NCBI GenBank assembly: GCA_030831725.1
Contig: JAURKN010000239.1
Span: 1 to 7,681, forward strand
From: Ferruginibacter sp.
Lineage (GTDB): Bacteria; Bacteroidota; Bacteroidia; Chitinophagales; Chitinophagaceae
Direction: 5' to 3'
DNA length: 7,681 bases
Made by a program: the position numbers and the translations under genes. How positions within the stretch are numbered: position 1 is the stretch's first letter; each line of letters opens with the position of its first letter. The notes under the pieces were generated by a model. The model was not told the DNA's origin. It was given only the letters and a program-made list of their open reading frames with translations, and ran no database searches. Positions 6,381-7,681 of this stretch are shown one piece after another.

Positions 6381-6956
6381 TCAAGCCTTAACTTTTGGTG
6401 CAGCAGGTGCTTTTTTCTTTGATTTTTTCAGCGCAGATTCTATTTGTTTGCTAAGCTCCTCATACGTGGGCTTACCTGTAACCATTACTCCGTTGATGAA
6501 GAAAGTAGGTACATCTTTCACACCTCTGTCCAATCCTTCTTTGATGTCGCCCTGTACCTGCCATCCGAAAGTAGCATTTACGAGGTCATCTAGAAACTTC
6601 TTGCTTTTTACTCCAGCCTCTTTCGAGTGAAGCTTCAAACTGGTGGTGCCTAAATTTCTTCTGTTTGCAAAGAGGATATTATGCATTTCCCAGAATTTGC
6701 CTTCCTGGGCGGTGGCTACGGCGGCCTCACCTGCTTTCATACTACGTTGATGAATTTTGGTCATCGGAAAATGCCTGAAATTAAATCTGATCTGACCATC
6801 ATAATCCTCAAGCAATTTTTTAACCACTTCATTCGCTTTAGCGCAAACCTCACTCTCATATTCTCCAAACTCCTCCAAGGTCACAGGCGCTTTAGGATTT
6901 CCAACAAAAACATCCTTAGGTTCTATAATTTCTAAAATTTCTTTCTTGAATGCCAT
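6381..6956 (-). CDS. Cytoplasmic DsbA-like thioredoxin-fold protein lacking the first active-site cysteine
   Basis: The 191-residue product reads as the DsbA-family domain (thioredoxin fold with helical insertion, Thioredoxin_4/DSBA-like). Features in order: 'VGNPKAPVTLEEFGEYES' at about 18-35; active-site position S35-E36-V37-C38; 'IRFNFRHFPM' at 56-65 followed by His69; 'EGKFWEMHNILF' at 85-96; and the cis-proline loop 'GVKDVPTFFINGV' with Pro150-Thr151. All are typical. Family members normally have Cys-Pro-x-Cys at 35-38. Here the first, nucleophilic, Cys is Ser (codon AGT) and Pro is Glu, leaving a lone Cys38, so classical disulfide exchange is unlikely. There is no signal peptide, so it should be cytoplasmic. 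A Lys/Ala/Pro-rich tail (177-191) follows. It converges on crcB, and ClpB lies upstream on the same strand 164 bases away. It could be a monothiol reductase, a glutathione-linked enzyme or a structural homologue; the sequence does not decide. Confidence 0.88.
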   Translation of the reverse strand: MAFKKEILEIIEPKDVFVGNPKAPVTLEEFGEYESEVCAKANEVVKKLLEDYDGQIRFNFRHFPMTKIHQRSMKAGEAAVATAQEGKFWEMHNILFANRRNLGTTSLKLHSKEAGVKSKKFLDDLVNATFGWQVQGDIKEGLDRGVKDVPTFFINGVMVTGKPTYEELSKQIESALKKSKKKAPAAPKVKA

Positions 6957-7032
6957 AATCGTTCTTATTCTTTACTTATTTGTAACAAAAATTCAGGTTA
7001 TTGGTTCATGTGATCTAAATAACCGATTCGAG

Positions 7033-7063
7033 TGAAGATATTGTTTTTTTCACTGCGTTCCAA
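7033..7063 (-). promoter_or_regulatory. Possible promoter for the DsbA-like gene (TTG-N20-TATCTTCA)
   Basis: On the minus strand TTG (7063-7061) and TATCTTCA (7040-7033) are 20 bases apart, near the Bacteroidota TTG-N19-21-TAnnTTTG pattern but with CA instead of TG at the end of the -7 element. It would give a leader of about 70 bases. The remainder of the 6957-7120 gap is AT-rich and has no other clear element apart from the dyad after clpB. Confidence 0.25.
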
Positions 7064-7091
7064 TGCCGTTCATCACAATCCATTGTTAAAG

Positions 7092-7113
7092 TTGATAACT
7101 TGTTAATTATCAA
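7092..7113 (-). terminator. AT-only stem-loop just after clpB, possible weak terminator
   Basis: TTGATAA (7092-7098) and TTATCAA (7107-7113) are perfect inverted arms around an 8-base loop, starting 7 bases after the clpB stop in the minus direction. The stem has only one G-C pair, and the downstream sequence (CTTTAAC) is a poor T-run. It may be a weak 3' end or RNA-stabilising structure rather than an efficient intrinsic terminator. Confidence 0.3.
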
Positions 7114-7120
7114 AAAGATA

Positions 7121-7681
7121 TCATTCCTCAACTAAAGTATTCTCCCGTTTTACCGCCTCATTTCGAAAAACGACAAGACCATCAAAAACATCAACCATTA
7201 CCGGCCATTCAGGATTGAGGTCTCCCACCAGGATTCTTTTACTCAGCGGATTGACAACCTCTTTTTGAATGAGGCGCTTAAGCGGCCTTGCTCCGAATTG
7301 CGGATCAAAACCATTTTCCGAAAGATAATCAATGGCATAATCGGTGAATTCGAGTTTCAACCCGTTTTGCATCAACCTGTTTTTCAATTCATTCAGCTGA
7401 ATCTTAATGATCCCTCGGATTTCTTTTTTCAAAAGGGGCTGAAACATGATCACTTCGTCAATACGATTCAAAAACTCAGGTCTTATGGTTTGCTTCAATA
7501 GTCCCATTACCTCCGCCTTTGTTCCTTCCACTACTTCATCTCTGTTTTTATCATTCACTTCCTCGAACCTGTCTTGTATGATCTGACTTCCAAGGTTGCT
7601 GGTCATGATGATGATTGTATTTTTGAAATTCACCACCCTTCCCTTATTGTCGGTAAGATGTCCATCATCCAACACCTGCAA
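7121..7681 (-). CDS. clpB: ATP-dependent chaperone ClpB, C-terminal part (5' end outside window)
   Basis: The visible 186 residues are the end of the second AAA+ module and the C-terminal domain of ClpB/Hsp100; full ClpB is about 860-870 residues. It starts in 'LQVLDDGHLTDNKGRVVNF', then has 'NTIIIMTSNLGS' with the sensor-1 Asn, 'RPEFLNRIDEVIMF' with the arginine-finger region, and 'FDPQFGARPLKRLIQ' with the sensor-2 Arg in GARPLKR. The order and spacing are those of ClpB, and no ClpP-binding loop is expected or seen in this portion. ClpB cooperates with DnaK to dissolve protein aggregates in the cytoplasm. The Walker motifs, M-domain and N-domain lie beyond the right edge, so a promoter or heat-shock site cannot be examined. 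The TTG at the window edge is an internal Leu codon, not a start. The stop (7121-7123) is followed by an AT-rich dyad and then the DsbA-like gene. Confidence 0.96.
   Translation of the reverse strand: MQVLDDGHLTDNKGRVVNFKNTIIIMTSNLGSQIIQDRFEEVNDKNRDEVVEGTKAEVMGLLKQTIRPEFLNRIDEVIMFQPLLKKEIRGIIKIQLNELKNRLMQNGLKLEFTDYAIDYLSENGFDPQFGARPLKRLIQKEVVNPLSKRILVGDLNPEWPVMVDVFDGLVVFRNEAVKRENTLVEE

Noticed and set aside
6376..6427. AAAAATCAA / TTGATTTTT pair as a bidirectional terminator for the convergent genes
   Set aside because: The arms are AT-rich, the loop is 34 bases, and the right arm is part of the Lys-rich coding tail of the DsbA-like gene, so chance pairing is likely.
6373..6630. Open plus-strand frame opposite the DsbA-like gene
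   Set aside because: It is antisense to a well-supported coding region; its apparent product is compositionally odd and has no recognisable domain.
6957..7120. Possible tRNA or small RNA in the gap between the DsbA-like gene and clpB
   Set aside because: No cloverleaf arms, T-loop GTTCRANYC or GC-rich hairpin can be found on either strand.

Overview
The window looks like a chromosomal segment of a Bacteroidota bacterium, probably on the Chitinophagia/Sphingobacteriia side (class is a low-confidence guess). Reasons: the base composition is AT-rich and there are few recognisable Shine-Dalgarno sequences. There is a CarboxypepD_reg-like + TonB-dependent outer-membrane receptor, a PhoH protein whose N-terminus has the typical 'VNPxEFFG' form, and Cys-lipoproteins of DUF4878 type. 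At least one promoter fits the Bacteroidota pattern TTG-N19-TAnnTTTG. I see no phage, transposon, CRISPR, rRNA or tRNA signal; most content is housekeeping or envelope genes.

Layout, left to right. Plus strand: the 3' end of a TPR protein (1-423), then rpe (ribulose-phosphate 3-epimerase, 478-1128), then, 12 bases later, an 836-residue TonB-dependent receptor (1141-3651). A 193-base AT-rich gap holds two adjacent inverted repeats and a good Bacteroidota promoter for phoH (3845-4867, TTG start). A clear stem-loop terminator (4926-4962) closes phoH. A tight plus-strand cluster follows: a DUF4878-type lipoprotein (5018-5584), a smaller related envelope protein (5599-6006), and the fluoride channel gene crcB (6017-6376), with gaps of 14 and 10 bases. 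Minus strand: a cytoplasmic DsbA-like thioredoxin-fold protein (6381-6956) converging on crcB with only 4 bases between stop codons, then the C-terminal part of ClpB (7121-7681), cut by the window edge. No gap between genes exceeds 300 bases.

How they may work together: rpe serves the pentose-phosphate pathway and the receptor serves uptake at the outer membrane. Their close spacing implies shared transcription but not an obvious shared pathway. PhoH (RNA-associated ATPase) and ClpB (disaggregase) are general stress and maintenance functions. The two DUF4878-like proteins appear to be diverged tandem paralogues and probably share a transcript with crcB.

No spectacular new system is evident. 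The most interesting items are: (i) the DsbA-like protein has Ser-Glu-Val-Cys where the family has Cys-Pro-x-Cys, so the nucleophilic cysteine is missing; (ii) the paired lipoprotein paralogues sit upstream of crcB, the second with an Arg just before its lipobox cysteine; (iii) the clustered inverted repeats lie between the receptor and phoH.
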